Assembly (NCBI GenBank): GCA_019683625.1
Contig: JADGHY010000049.1
Coordinates: 1-10,879 of the forward strand
Length of the DNA stretch: 10,879 bases
From: Thermoflavifilum sp.
Lineage (GTDB): Bacteria; Bacteroidota; Bacteroidia; Chitinophagales; Chitinophagaceae
Direction of reading: 5' to 3'
Made by a program: the position numbers and the translations under genes. The notes below the pieces were generated by a model. It did not search any database. It was not told the origin of the DNA and worked only from the letters and a program-made list of their open reading frames with translations. Positions 1 to 8,174 of this stretch are shown piece after piece. Position 1 is the first letter of the stretch; every line of letters begins with the position of its first letter.

Positions 1-1
1 G

Positions 2-1066
2 CCTGGTGGTCGAAAAATTCATACCTGTAAGATTCCCAACCTGGGCGGAGTTGCCCTGTATGTCAGTTTTTTCTTTTCTGTACTCGCCTGGGGTGATTTT
101 CATACATCTACTGCCTTGCAGTATTTCCTGCTGGGATTGTCGGTATTGTTTTTTGTAGGTTTAAAAGACGATGTGGTGCCCATGAGCCCGCTGAAGAAGT
201 TAGGAGGGCAGGTAGTGGGTGCTTTTCTGTTGGTGGTCTTGGCGGGATTTAAAATTCAGGATTTGCACGGGTTGTTTGGTATTCATCATGTCATCACGCC
301 GGTAAGTGAACTCATCAGCATGTTTCTGGTGGTGGCAACCATCAATGCTTTTAACCTGATTGACGGGATCGATGGATTGGCAGGTGGCATAGCGCTGATT
401 GTTGCACTGACTTATGGTACGATTTTTTGGGTAAAAGGATTGCATAACATGCACATTGCAGCCTTTGTGCTGAGTGGAGCCTTGATTAGTTTTCTGTATT
501 ACAATGCCTATCCTGCTAAAATTTTCATGGGCGATACGGGCTCCATGACCATTGGCTATATTGTGGCTGCCCTGACCCTGAAGTTTCTGAATTGTGATCT
601 GGTTTTGCCAAACGGGGAAACTTTTCATCCCAATCCGGCTATCGCAGCAGCCATCCTTGTCATCCCGTTTTTTGATACACTGCGGGTTATTGTTTTTAGG
701 TTGTTGCACAAAACATCGCCTTTCAAGGCCGATCGAAACCATATCCATCATATCTTGCTGGATTGCGGGCTAAATCATTTCCAAGCCTCAGCCATGCTTT
801 ATGTGGCAAATGGCCTGTTTATCGCACTGGCTTATGTGCTGCGCAGAACAAATCCCAATCTGCTGATATTGGCTGTCATTGCATTGGCAACGATATTAAC
901 CAGCATAGCCGTGTATGTACGGCGACTGAAAACGTTTTCTTCGGCGCTGGCGCAGCAGGAATCCACCTCCACAGCAAAAGATCAGTCTGAGATAAACTCA
1001 TATCTTCATACCGAAGAGGTTGAGGCCATACCAGCCATGGAACCTCTTAAGGTACATGATGCTTAA
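2..1066 (+). CDS. WecA/TagO-type polyprenyl-phosphate sugar-1-phosphate transferase, 5'-truncated by window edge
   Basis: The reading frame is open from base 2 to the TAA at 1064-1066, giving 354 codons with no start, so the true N-terminus lies before the window. The first residues (RKIH then NLGG) already match the conserved early cytoplasmic loop of the MraY/WecA family, so probably only about 20-40 residues are missing. Family motifs follow in order: the Asp pair in LKDDVV (codons at 167-172), NAFNLIDGIDGLAGG, the FMGDTGS loop, and the HIHH histidine motif near the last cytoplasmic loop. About nine hydrophobic segments alternate with these loops, and the last 45 or so residues form a hydrophilic tail. 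Such enzymes move a sugar-1-phosphate (often GlcNAc-1-P) from a UDP-sugar onto undecaprenyl phosphate at the inner membrane, starting O-antigen, capsule or teichoic-type polymers. The HIHH motif favours WecA/TagO over MraY. The exact sugar cannot be read from sequence. The following phosphatase gene supports an exopolysaccharide role. Confidence 0.93.
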   Translation, partial: PGGRKIHTCKIPNLGGVALYVSFFFSVLAWGDFHTSTALQYFLLGLSVLFFVGLKDDVVPMSPLKKLGGQVVGAFLLVVLAGFKIQDLHGLFGIHHVITPVSELISMFLVVATINAFNLIDGIDGLAGGIALIVALTYGTIFWVKGLHNMHIAAFVLSGALISFLYYNAYPAKIFMGDTGSMTIGYIVAALTLKFLNCDLVLPNGETFHPNPAIAAAILVIPFFDTLRVIVFRLLHKTSPFKADRNHIHHILLDCGLNHFQASAMLYVANGLFIALAYVLRRTNPNLLILAVIALATILTSIAVYVRRLKTFSSALAQQESTSTAKDQSEINSYLHTEEVEAIPAMEPLKVHDA

Positions 1067-1107
1067 TGGCCACAGGCCAAGGCCGAATCATTGCTAAATG
1101 AACGAAG

Positions 1108-1863
1108 ATGTTTGCCCATTCTTCCGAAGATGCATCAGCAGCTGCCGATTGGCCCGACTTATCTTTCATCCATACCGACGTACATGCCCATTTTCTGCCG
1201 GGTGTTGACGATGGGGCAAAAGACCTGCAAGCCTCTATTGCTCTGCTTTCTGGCATGATGCAAATGGGTTATGAAAAGTTTATCGTCACGCCCCATATCA
1301 AGCTTCGTTCCTTTCCTAATCAGGCGATGCAACTGAAGACCCAATTTTTTGCTTGGCAAACGGCTCTTCAGCTTCATGGCATCACAGCCATCACTTCCTT
1401 GGCCGCCGAATATTTCCTGGACGATCATTTTATGGAATTGCTGGAACAAGATGAATTGCTTTATTTTCATTCCTTTTCGGAAAACGGACAGGTATTGATT
1501 GAATTTTCCTTTCATCAGCCACCGTCCATGATCAGATCTCGTTTGCAATACATATTCGACCAAGGGTATATTCCGGTGATTGCACATCCCGAACGCTATA
1601 AATATTACCATGATCAGCTTCAGGTGTATGAAAGCTTTAAGGAGATGGGATGCCTGTTGCAAATAAATTTAAATTCCCTCACCGGCTATTATGGCAAGGA
1701 AGAAAAAAACATGGCCATCAAGCTCTTGCAACAAGGCCTGATTGATTATGCCGGCACAGATATGCATCACCTGCGGCATTTGGAAGCCTTAAGATCTTTG
1801 CAGCATGATCCTCAGCTCATGGAAATGCTGCAACATTATCCTTTCCAGAATATGTATCTTTAA
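1108..1863 (+). CDS. CpsB/YwqE-type PHP-domain phosphatase (probable protein-tyrosine phosphatase)
   Basis: A 251-residue soluble protein with no signal peptide. It carries the metal-binding pattern of the PHP family as seen in CpsB/CapC/YwqE: TDVHAHFLPGVDDGAK (Asp24, His26, His28), TPH at 61-63, a conserved Glu at 101, AHPERY at 159-164 and GTDMHH at 216-221. Length matches the family (about 240-260). Known members use a metal cluster to dephosphorylate tyrosines on bacterial tyrosine kinases that control capsule or exopolysaccharide export; histidinol-phosphate phosphatase is a related alternative activity. The ATG at 1108 is the first possible start because an in-frame TGA lies at 1099-1101. 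It sits 41 bases after the WecA-like gene on the same strand, so co-transcription is likely. No kinase gene is visible here; it would be expected upstream of the window. There is no good Shine-Dalgarno sequence, as is usual in Bacteroidota. Confidence 0.9.
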   Translation: MFAHSSEDASAAADWPDLSFIHTDVHAHFLPGVDDGAKDLQASIALLSGMMQMGYEKFIVTPHIKLRSFPNQAMQLKTQFFAWQTALQLHGITAITSLAAEYFLDDHFMELLEQDELLYFHSFSENGQVLIEFSFHQPPSMIRSRLQYIFDQGYIPVIAHPERYKYYHDQLQVYESFKEMGCLLQINLNSLTGYYGKEEKNMAIKLLQQGLIDYAGTDMHHLRHLEALRSLQHDPQLMEMLQHYPFQNMYL

Positions 1864-1884
1864 TTTAATTGCCTAAACGCAAAT

Positions 1885-3615
1885 TCAGCTATTCAGCTGC
1901 AGGTCTTTTACGATCTGCTCAATCCGTTTGCCCAATGCGTCCCATGTAGCAGTAAAATCCTCGGCCCGCGCAAGGGGTTGTTTGACACTGAAATAAAATT
2001 TGATCTTAGGTTCTGTACCCGAAGGACGGGCCGAAATTTTGGAACCATCGGCCAGAATAAATTGCAGCACATTTGAACGGGGCAACGAAAGGGGTTGTGT
2101 TTCGCCGGTAGGCAAATGGGTTTTTTCCTGCTGCCAGTAATCCAGTATCCACTCTACGGATGTGCCGGCAATGCGGTCAGGAGGATGATTGCGGAATTTT
2201 TCCATCATGGCTGCTATTTCTTCCGTGCCCTTGATACCTTTTTTTGTCAACGAAAGCAATGATTCGCGATAGCAGCCATATTGCATGTAAAGGTCAATTA
2301 ATTTGTCGAATAAGCTTCTTCCTTTATCCCGCTCATAGGCTGCCATTTCACAGATCAATGCCACGGCCGACACCGCATCTTTATCCCGGATCTGATCTCC
2401 GATCATCAGTCCATACGATTCTTCTCCGCCCACGATATATTGTTCTTTCCCTTCTTTTTCCCGGATTAGCGAAGCAATGTATTTGAATCCGGTGAGCACG
2501 TTGTAACAGCGCACGTGATGATGAGCGGCAATAGCGTCAATCATATCGGTGGTGACGATGGTTTTCACCACATAATCTTGTGGTGTGGCCATTTTCTTTT
2601 GTGCACGGGCTTCTATCAGATAATTAAAAGCCAGCACGGCTGTCTGATTGCCGTTTAGCAATATCCATTCGCCCTGTTGATTTTTTACGCCCACTCCCAC
2701 ACGATCTGCATCGGGATCAGTGCCCAACAGAATGTCGGCATCTAATGCTTTTGCTTTTTTTAATCCCAGGCTCATAGCCTCGGGCTCTTCCGGATTGGGA
2801 TAAACCACGGTAGGGAAATTCCCATCGGGCTGAGCCTGTTCTTCCACAATGTGTACCGATGTAAAGCCCAGCTGTGCCAGCGCGCGAGGTACCAGTTTGA
2901 TGCCGCTGCCATGAATGGGTGTATACACAATTTTTAAATCGTGTTGCCGCTGCACCACTTCGGGAAATACCGATAGTTGTTTCACCATCTGCAGATAGGC
3001 CTGATCAATCTCTTCCCCAATCAAATGAATGAGGTGTGCATTACCTTGCCATTTCACATCATTAATGCTTTGAATCTTTTCCACTTCGGCAATCACAAGC
3101 TTGTCGTGCGGGCTCACGAGCTGAGCGCCATCATTCCAATAAGCCTTATAACCATTATATTCTTTGGGATTATGGGAGGCCGTACAAACCACGCCTCCCT
3201 GGCATTTCAGATAGCGGATGGCAAACGATAGTTCAGGTGTGGGCCTGAGGCTCTCAAATAAAAATACTTCTATCTCATTTGCTGCCATGACCTGTGCGGT
3301 GATTTCGGCAAAATAGCGGCTATTGTTGCGGCTGTCATGACCAATAACCACTCTCACGGGAGCAGGAAAACATTGTTTCAGATAATTCGCATAGCCCTGA
3401 GTGGCCATGCCTACAGTGTATTTGTTCATGCGATTGGTACCTGGGCCCATGATGCCACGAAGGCCACCCGTACCAAATTCCAGATTGCGGTAAAAAGCTT
3501 CTTTCAGTTCTTCGGGATTTTGTTGCTGCAATTGCCGGATCTGTTGTTTGGTTTCCTCATCGAACGGCCCATCCAGCCATTGCTGAATGCGTTGTTGAAT
3601 GGTAAGTTCATTCAT
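1885..3615 (-). CDS. Phosphoglucomutase/phosphomannomutase (alpha-D-phosphohexomutase family)
   Basis: A complete 576-residue cytoplasmic enzyme with all four signatures of the alpha-D-phosphohexomutase superfamily in order: the phosphoserine loop TASHNP at 145-150 (Ser147 carries the phosphate), the metal loop GTDPDADR at 298-305 (Asp300, 302, 304), the sugar-binding loop GGEESYG at 396-402, and the phosphate-binding loop RPSGTEPK at 530-537. Length and the early motif LEFGTGGLRGIMGPGT resemble the PgcA/PGM2-like branch (about 570-600 residues), which usually interconverts glucose-1-phosphate and glucose-6-phosphate; mannose phosphates or pentose phosphates are other possibilities. It would supply activated-sugar precursors for glycogen and surface polysaccharide, and it converges on the polysaccharide genes to its left with 21 bases between stop codons and no obvious hairpin terminator there. 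The ATG at 3613-3615 lies 101 bases from the upstream gene on the same strand. Only a degenerate -7-like sequence is seen near 3632-3639, so its promoter is uncertain. Confidence 0.95.
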   Translation of the reverse strand: MNELTIQQRIQQWLDGPFDEETKQQIRQLQQQNPEELKEAFYRNLEFGTGGLRGIMGPGTNRMNKYTVGMATQGYANYLKQCFPAPVRVVIGHDSRNNSRYFAEITAQVMAANEIEVFLFESLRPTPELSFAIRYLKCQGGVVCTASHNPKEYNGYKAYWNDGAQLVSPHDKLVIAEVEKIQSINDVKWQGNAHLIHLIGEEIDQAYLQMVKQLSVFPEVVQRQHDLKIVYTPIHGSGIKLVPRALAQLGFTSVHIVEEQAQPDGNFPTVVYPNPEEPEAMSLGLKKAKALDADILLGTDPDADRVGVGVKNQQGEWILLNGNQTAVLAFNYLIEARAQKKMATPQDYVVKTIVTTDMIDAIAAHHHVRCYNVLTGFKYIASLIREKEGKEQYIVGGEESYGLMIGDQIRDKDAVSAVALICEMAAYERDKGRSLFDKLIDLYMQYGCYRESLLSLTKKGIKGTEEIAAMMEKFRNHPPDRIAGTSVEWILDYWQQEKTHLPTGETQPLSLPRSNVLQFILADGSKISARPSGTEPKIKFYFSVKQPLARAEDFTATWDALGKRIEQIVKDLQLNS

Positions 3616-3716
3616 GATAACGGGTTTTATTGCAAGATAAGCAATTGCGCATACATCCCTATCAGGTGGTTTGAAGTGGCTTGTATCTTTTCATACAGCA
3701 CATCTCCTGTAATTTG

Positions 3717-4112
3717 CTAAGATCGCTGGCCATAAAATTTGCCGAAGGTCATTTGCTTTTTCCGGGAAGTGAGGCTACGCAAAAGTCCGCCACACCAGGC
3801 TCCCAATCCGGCCGTCAGACCACCGATCAGGGCGCTGAGCACAACCAAGGCTAAAGGATGAGCATGGTGGAAAAACAGATTGCTGATTCGGCTGGAGAGA
3901 ATATGTTGGTTGCGCAGATCGATATATCCTGCAATGAAAAACCATAACAAGCCTACGGATAAAAATGCCGATAAAAAGCTGAAGAATATCTTACGCTGGG
4001 GAATGATCCCTGTGCCGAGAGCAGCGGCAATGGCTATCGTCCACCAGGGCAGATAATAGCCAGCGACAAAGGCTAACAAGGCAATGAGCAGGGCAGAGAA
4101 GATAAAGCGCAT
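3717..4112 (-). CDS. Small unknown membrane protein, downstream partner of the acylase gene
   Basis: A 131-residue protein I do not recognise. It is strongly hydrophobic, with about four likely membrane segments: residues 3-20, 23-38, 43-63 and 85-112. The third and fourth are separated by a polar loop with several His and Arg residues (about 65-86). The fourth segment is rich in Gly and Ala, and the tail from 112 is basic, which suggests a cytoplasmic C-terminus. The first segment could instead be read as a signal sequence, but no cleavage site stands out. The ATG at 4110-4112 begins 12 bases after the acylase stop codon on the same strand, so the two genes are very probably one transcription unit. 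No enzyme motif or known family pattern is visible. Codon and base use do not differ from neighbours. It is accepted as a real gene because of its membrane-protein composition and tight spacing. Confidence 0.75.
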   Translation of the reverse strand: MRFIFSALLIALLAFVAGYYLPWWTIAIAAALGTGIIPQRKIFFSFLSAFLSVGLLWFFIAGYIDLRNQHILSSRISNLFFHHAHPLALVVLSALIGGLTAGLGAWCGGLLRSLTSRKKQMTFGKFYGQRS

Positions 4113-4124
4113 AGCAACAAATTT

Positions 4125-6554
4125 TTATGGCACAACATGTATGATGGTCTCAATATCGGGATGATGCCGATCTTCCGGGCTATACATGCGCAAGGGTTCA
4201 TAGCGGCCCAGCAGCCAGTCGTCAATCATATCATCATAATGCGGACTACCGGGATTGCCACTTTGCCCGCCCGGATATACGCCATAGGCTTCGGTACGTT
4301 GTCCTAACTGAACAATCATGCGCCAGGAAGGTCCATGATTGGAAGTGATCGCATTCACGGTGGCAGCATCGCCGGGCGTGGCTAATCGAGGATGGCTTAG
4401 GGCTTCCAGCCGTGTGAGATGCAAAATACGGGTTCCCCGAAACTCGCCCCAGTTAAGCGTTCCGGTGCTATCTATTTTTCGTACCGCCTGCATAGCTGCA
4501 TGAAAGGATTCGGTAACCAACTCCGTTAGGGACATGGGCTGGGTGCGATAAGCATTAAAGAACTGCATGCTGGTATCGCGCAATAACCATTCAATGGTAG
4601 TCTGCATAGAAGGAGCTTCCACCACCCGATGGACGGGCGACAACAGGGGATCCCAAAGTGCATGCATAAGGGTATCCACCCAGGTATAAAATAACATGGG
4701 GGCTTTGCTTTGCGCCGTCACCCGCATATCCCATTGGCGCAGCAGCGCATAATATGCTTTTTCATGAGCCCGGACAGCTGATTCGGGCAAATGTGCCAGC
4801 AACAAGGGTAAGGCTTCTGCCGCACGGGTGTCGTACACATCATTTTGCAGGCGCATCATATCCTGCAGGGTCAGATAATTCTTCTGATTGAGTACATCAT
4901 GAATTCTTTTTGCCCGGTAATAAAAGAAATCGCCGGTATAATAATAAGGATAAGTGGCATCCGTAGGATGTTGATTAGCTGAAAACACAAATCCCTGCGG
5001 AGGATCCATCACATGCGGATTTTCAGCTACAGGCACATAACCCTGCCATTGGAAATCTGCTCTATCGCCCGGCATCACATATTTACCCTGATCTTTCCAG
5101 CGCAGCGGAAACCATCCTTGTTGCCAGATGGCAATATGTCCGGCTTTGTCGGCATATACAAAATTTTGTGCCGGACAATTAAAGTAGGAAAGGGCCTGCA
5201 CATAATCCTGGTAATTGTGTGCGCAATTGAGCAGATAAAATGTTTTCAAATCATTGGAAGGCTGTAGCGCTTGCCAGTGTGTAGCCAGATAAGGGATATG
5301 GGTGATGGTGTCGGGGAAGCTGGGATCGTAGGTCACAGGTCCCCAAATGGTATAAGCAACCGTGTCGTGAAAAGCAGGCTCACCTTTTATTCGGATGGTT
5401 TCCACACGCAGGGTAGCCGGCACCTGTTTTCCATTCCAGAGATAAGTTTTTTTATCGGGTCGCGTAAAATGCACGGCATAATAATCTTTCACATCCCGGG
5501 ATGCATTGGTTACGCCCCAGGCAATGCTATCGGTAAAGCCGATGATCACGGTGGGCGCTCCGGGCAGGGATACGCCGTATACATGCATGCCTGGCGCATC
5601 TAACTGAATCTCAAACCATAGCGAAGGCAGGTTTAGGCTCAAATGCGGATCATTGCAAAGGATGGGCACATGGGAGGCTGTTTTGCTTCCACTCACAGCC
5701 CAATTATTGCTTCCCGTAACATAATCGCGTGCAGGGTGAATGGCTGTAGCCCATGACACTGAGTCGGCCAGCAACCGCCGAGCCAAAGCCGTATCAGCAG
5801 GAGCAGGAGGATTAGCTTTTGAAGGTCGGGCAAATGCTGTTCCCGGCGGAATGATGGGTACTGTGGAGTCGGGAAAATCGGGGAACATCCGATGCAGCTG
5901 TTCATCGGTAAATGTGCTTCGCAGGTTGGTATATTCGCGGTCATCGCTATGTCCGGTAAGATCATCGGCCATATACTCAATGAGCAATGCGGTGCGCAGG
6001 TTGGTCCATTTCCTCGGATAATCGTGCAACAATTTGTATTCCAACGGCATCGTGCGCGGGGTGAGTGTTTGAATGTAGGCGTTTACCCCGGCAGTATAGG
6101 CATCCAGGATGCTGCGGGTAAGCGAATCGGCTTCCATGGCCTTTAACTTCTGTTCAGCACCATAGACCATGCCTTTGCGGCGTTGCAGGCGATCGAAGGG
6201 CAGCAAATCGGGGCCCATGATCGAAGCCAGCTGTCCAGCAGCAGCCATAGTTTGGATATCCATTTGCCAGAGGCGAAACATGGCCGTGATATAACCCTGC
6301 ATGAAAAATACATCGTGCTGATTACGGGCAAAGATGTGCGGCACCCAGCGCTTATCCAGCCACAGTTCCACGGTATCGTGCAAAGCCGGCAATTGAATTT
6401 GCTCGGGGAAATGACGATTCACCGGCTCGGCATTTTGCCAGAACCCTTCTTGCGGACTGAAAAAACTCCCTATTGGCGGAATGTTTCCCCAAGGATGGGC
6501 CAACAGAAAAATAAAGCAGATGGTAACAATTAAGGCAATGATAAAACGCGTCAT
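4125..6554 (-). CDS. Penicillin-acylase-family Ntn hydrolase (peptidase S45)
   Basis: An 809-residue secreted or periplasmic precursor. Residues 3-20 form an N-terminal hydrophobic segment (signal peptide or anchor). The alpha part follows (about 57-260, with the family-typical WLDKRWVPHIFA and a QGYITAMFRLWQMD stretch near 86-99), then a spacer, then the autoprocessing site TGSNNW, where Ser282 (codon 5709-5711) would become the N-terminal nucleophile of the beta chain. Downstream are NDPHL at 301-305, AWGVTNAS near 345-352, and the closing motifs HGPSWRMIV near 740 and GGQSGNPGSPHYDD at 763-776. Length matches the family (about 750-850). Members hydrolyse amide bonds of penicillins, acyl-homoserine lactones or other N-acyl compounds; the substrate cannot be told from sequence. 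The gene leads a short unit with the small membrane protein. A -7 element lies 26 bases upstream of the ATG. No beta-lactamase or luxI/luxR-type gene is nearby to hint at the substrate. Confidence 0.94.
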   Translation of the reverse strand: MTRFIIALIVTICFIFLLAHPWGNIPPIGSFFSPQEGFWQNAEPVNRHFPEQIQLPALHDTVELWLDKRWVPHIFARNQHDVFFMQGYITAMFRLWQMDIQTMAAAGQLASIMGPDLLPFDRLQRRKGMVYGAEQKLKAMEADSLTRSILDAYTAGVNAYIQTLTPRTMPLEYKLLHDYPRKWTNLRTALLIEYMADDLTGHSDDREYTNLRSTFTDEQLHRMFPDFPDSTVPIIPPGTAFARPSKANPPAPADTALARRLLADSVSWATAIHPARDYVTGSNNWAVSGSKTASHVPILCNDPHLSLNLPSLWFEIQLDAPGMHVYGVSLPGAPTVIIGFTDSIAWGVTNASRDVKDYYAVHFTRPDKKTYLWNGKQVPATLRVETIRIKGEPAFHDTVAYTIWGPVTYDPSFPDTITHIPYLATHWQALQPSNDLKTFYLLNCAHNYQDYVQALSYFNCPAQNFVYADKAGHIAIWQQGWFPLRWKDQGKYVMPGDRADFQWQGYVPVAENPHVMDPPQGFVFSANQHPTDATYPYYYTGDFFYYRAKRIHDVLNQKNYLTLQDMMRLQNDVYDTRAAEALPLLLAHLPESAVRAHEKAYYALLRQWDMRVTAQSKAPMLFYTWVDTLMHALWDPLLSPVHRVVEAPSMQTTIEWLLRDTSMQFFNAYRTQPMSLTELVTESFHAAMQAVRKIDSTGTLNWGEFRGTRILHLTRLEALSHPRLATPGDAATVNAITSNHGPSWRMIVQLGQRTEAYGVYPGGQSGNPGSPHYDDMIDDWLLGRYEPLRMYSPEDRHHPDIETIIHVVP

Positions 6555-6580
6555 GCCAGCAGTTTTTACCTACAGATTTT

Positions 6581-6588
6581 CAAATATA
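6581..6588 (-). promoter_or_regulatory. Candidate -7 promoter element for the acylase gene
   Basis: On the minus strand this reads TATATTTG, a full match to the Bacteroidota housekeeping -7 consensus TAnnTTTG. It ends 26 bases before the ATG, giving a predicted leader of under 20 bases. The -33 partner is weak: the best TTTG-like sequence (TTTC, 6611-6614) would need a 22-base spacer. The element lies between the icd terminator and the acylase start, so it would give the acylase its own transcript. Confidence 0.5.
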
Positions 6589-6628
6589 CAAGATTTTACT
6601 GATGGATGGGGAAAGCTGCGGCATATAA

Positions 6629-6661
6629 ATAAAAAAGGCGTGGATAGACATTCCACGCCTT
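6629..6661 (-). terminator. Intrinsic terminator of icd
   Basis: A perfect 10-base-pair stem (6652-6661 pairing with 6635-6644) with a 7-base loop, followed on the minus strand by a run of T and then an AT-rich stretch (6634 down to about 6624). It begins 26 bases after the icd stop codon, in the right orientation to end the icd transcript. On the plus strand the following sequence (GCAAGTTTTT) is a much poorer tail, so I call it minus-strand only. It separates icd from the acylase unit. Confidence 0.88.
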
Positions 6662-6687
6662 GCAAGTTTTTCGGAAGCTGAAGATAT

Positions 6688-8154
6688 TTACTGTCCTTGT
6701 CCTTTGCTGAAGCCTTCCACGCCGTTTTGGATATAAAGGTTTTCGGTTTTGATTACATGAAATCCTTTGCTATGGATGCTTTGCAGCAGGTCAATGACAT
6801 CCTGATAGTTCACCGGCTGATGGTTTTGGGATTCAAAGCGGCAGCGCCAGTGATCGGTGCAGAAGGTTTCGGGATACCCGCCGGGCCATACTTTGGTGCC
6901 CCGGTTGGTGATCATGGTCAACTGCAATTTGCCGGTAGATGCCAGCTTCAGTGATTCTCCCAGCTTATTGGGATCGCGCTGGTCATAGGGCAGCTCCACT
7001 TGTTCATCCAAAAATACGTCCACACCCACCAGATCCTTTGGGGTAACTTCTGTTTGTTTGATTTTGATGTTAAAGCTAGCCTTGCCAAACTTCACGGGCT
7101 TCAAGGTTTGGGGTTGCATGCCCAGGCGTTGAATCACGGCATCGGCAAACTCTTTTGTGCCCACTTTTTGTTTGGAAATGCCTTCCTGATAGATATCATA
7201 GGTATGAATACCGTCTTCGATAGTCTTCAGCCAGGCATTTTGCACGGTAGTGGCCACATCGCTCTGGCCAATGTGTACCAGCATTTGCACGGCACCCAAC
7301 AGCAATCCCGATGGGTTGGCCAGATTTTGGCCGGCACGCCGGGGAGCAGAACCATGAATAGCTTCGAACATAGCCACGCTTTCTCCAATATTAGCCGAAC
7401 CGGCGATGCCAACCGAACCGGTCATCTGTGCGGCTACATCGGAAAGAATATCGCCATACAGATTAGGCATCACCACTACGTCGAACATTTCAGGTGTGTC
7501 TACCAGCTTGGCTGCCCCAATATCGATAATCCAGGTTTCTTTTTCGATATCCGGATACTCCTGACCCACTTCATCGAAGACTTTGTGGAACAAGCCATCG
7601 GTAATCTTCATGATATTGTCTTTCACAAAGCAGGTTACCTTCCTGCGGCCATAGGCACGGGCATATTCAAAAGCATAGCGGATGATCTTTTCACAACCGG
7701 GACGGGTGATAAGTTTCAGGCATTGGGTTACTTCACGCGATTGCCAATGTTCGATGCCACCATAGGTATCTTCCTCATTTTCCCGCACAATCACCACATC
7801 CATTTTGGGATGCTTGGTTTTAATAAACGGATGATATGACACACAGGGGCGCACATTGGCGAACAGGCCCATGGTTTTGCGAACAGTCACATTTAAACTC
7901 TTGTACCCTCCCCCTTGCGGTGTGGTGATAGGCGCTTTCAGAAATACTTTTGTCCGGCGGAGAGATTCCCAGGCTTCCGGACGGATACCAGAGCTAAAGC
8001 CTTCCAGATAAGCTTTTTCTCCGATTTCAATCACTTCAGGCTCAATACGTGCACCTGCTGCCAGGATGATGCGTAAGGTAGCATCCATAATTTCCGGCCC
8101 AATACCGTCGCCATAAGCCACGGTAATCGGCACTTTCTTATTTTCTTCTGTCAT
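6688..8154 (-). CDS. icd: NADP-type isocitrate dehydrogenase, long form with C-terminal extension
   Basis: A 488-residue cytoplasmic enzyme of the TCA cycle, converting isocitrate to 2-oxoglutarate with CO2 release. The first 345 or so residues are the isocitrate/isopropylmalate dehydrogenase fold: GDGIGPE at 15-21, the isocitrate-binding KSLNVTVRK (Ser86, Asn88, Arg92), VRENEEDTYGG with Arg124 and Tyr131, Lys178, NLYGDILSD (Asp235, Asp239), and the cofactor loop HGSAPRRAGQ at 267-276. About 140 further residues form an extra C-terminal domain, as in the Thermus thermophilus-type enzyme, rather than the roughly 415-residue E. coli form. The cofactor loop has Arg-Arg where E. coli has Lys-Tyr; two basic residues fit NADP and argue against NAD enzymes, which carry Asp-Ile there. 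Isopropylmalate and homoisocitrate dehydrogenases are ruled out by the length and the substrate-binding SLNVTVRK motif. The gene has its own candidate promoter and a strong terminator, so it appears monocistronic. Confidence 0.96.
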   Translation of the reverse strand: MTEENKKVPITVAYGDGIGPEIMDATLRIILAAGARIEPEVIEIGEKAYLEGFSSGIRPEAWESLRRTKVFLKAPITTPQGGGYKSLNVTVRKTMGLFANVRPCVSYHPFIKTKHPKMDVVIVRENEEDTYGGIEHWQSREVTQCLKLITRPGCEKIIRYAFEYARAYGRRKVTCFVKDNIMKITDGLFHKVFDEVGQEYPDIEKETWIIDIGAAKLVDTPEMFDVVVMPNLYGDILSDVAAQMTGSVGIAGSANIGESVAMFEAIHGSAPRRAGQNLANPSGLLLGAVQMLVHIGQSDVATTVQNAWLKTIEDGIHTYDIYQEGISKQKVGTKEFADAVIQRLGMQPQTLKPVKFGKASFNIKIKQTEVTPKDLVGVDVFLDEQVELPYDQRDPNKLGESLKLASTGKLQLTMITNRGTKVWPGGYPETFCTDHWRCRFESQNHQPVNYQDVIDLLQSIHSKGFHVIKTENLYIQNGVEGFSKGQGQ

Positions 8155-8174
8155 GTTACGGTTGATTTTGACGG

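Noticed and set aside
116..118. TTG as the start of the WecA-like gene
   Set aside because: The frame continues upstream to base 2 with clear family sequence (RKIH, NLGG), so the gene starts before the window and this TTG is an internal Leu codon.
200..751. 183-codon open frame on the minus strand opposite the WecA-like gene
   Set aside because: It is antisense to a gene with intact catalytic motifs, is rich in Gln, His and Cys, has no family resemblance and no promoter.
1864..1884. Possible bidirectional terminator between the convergent phosphatase and mutase genes
   Set aside because: The 21 bases between the stop codons contain no stable inverted repeat with a T-run; the CAGCT repeats just inside the mutase end do not form a good stem.
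3632..3639. Promoter -7 element for the phosphohexomutase gene (minus strand TATCTTGC)
   Set aside because: It sits at the right distance from the start codon but departs from TAnnTTTG at two conserved bases and has no -33 partner, so it is not listed as a feature.
7000..7839. Long open frame (279 codons) on the plus strand opposite icd
   Set aside because: It lies wholly antisense to a confidently identified isocitrate dehydrogenase, its translation has no recognisable motif, and its composition (many His, Gly, Phe) is what the opposite strand of a real gene gives.
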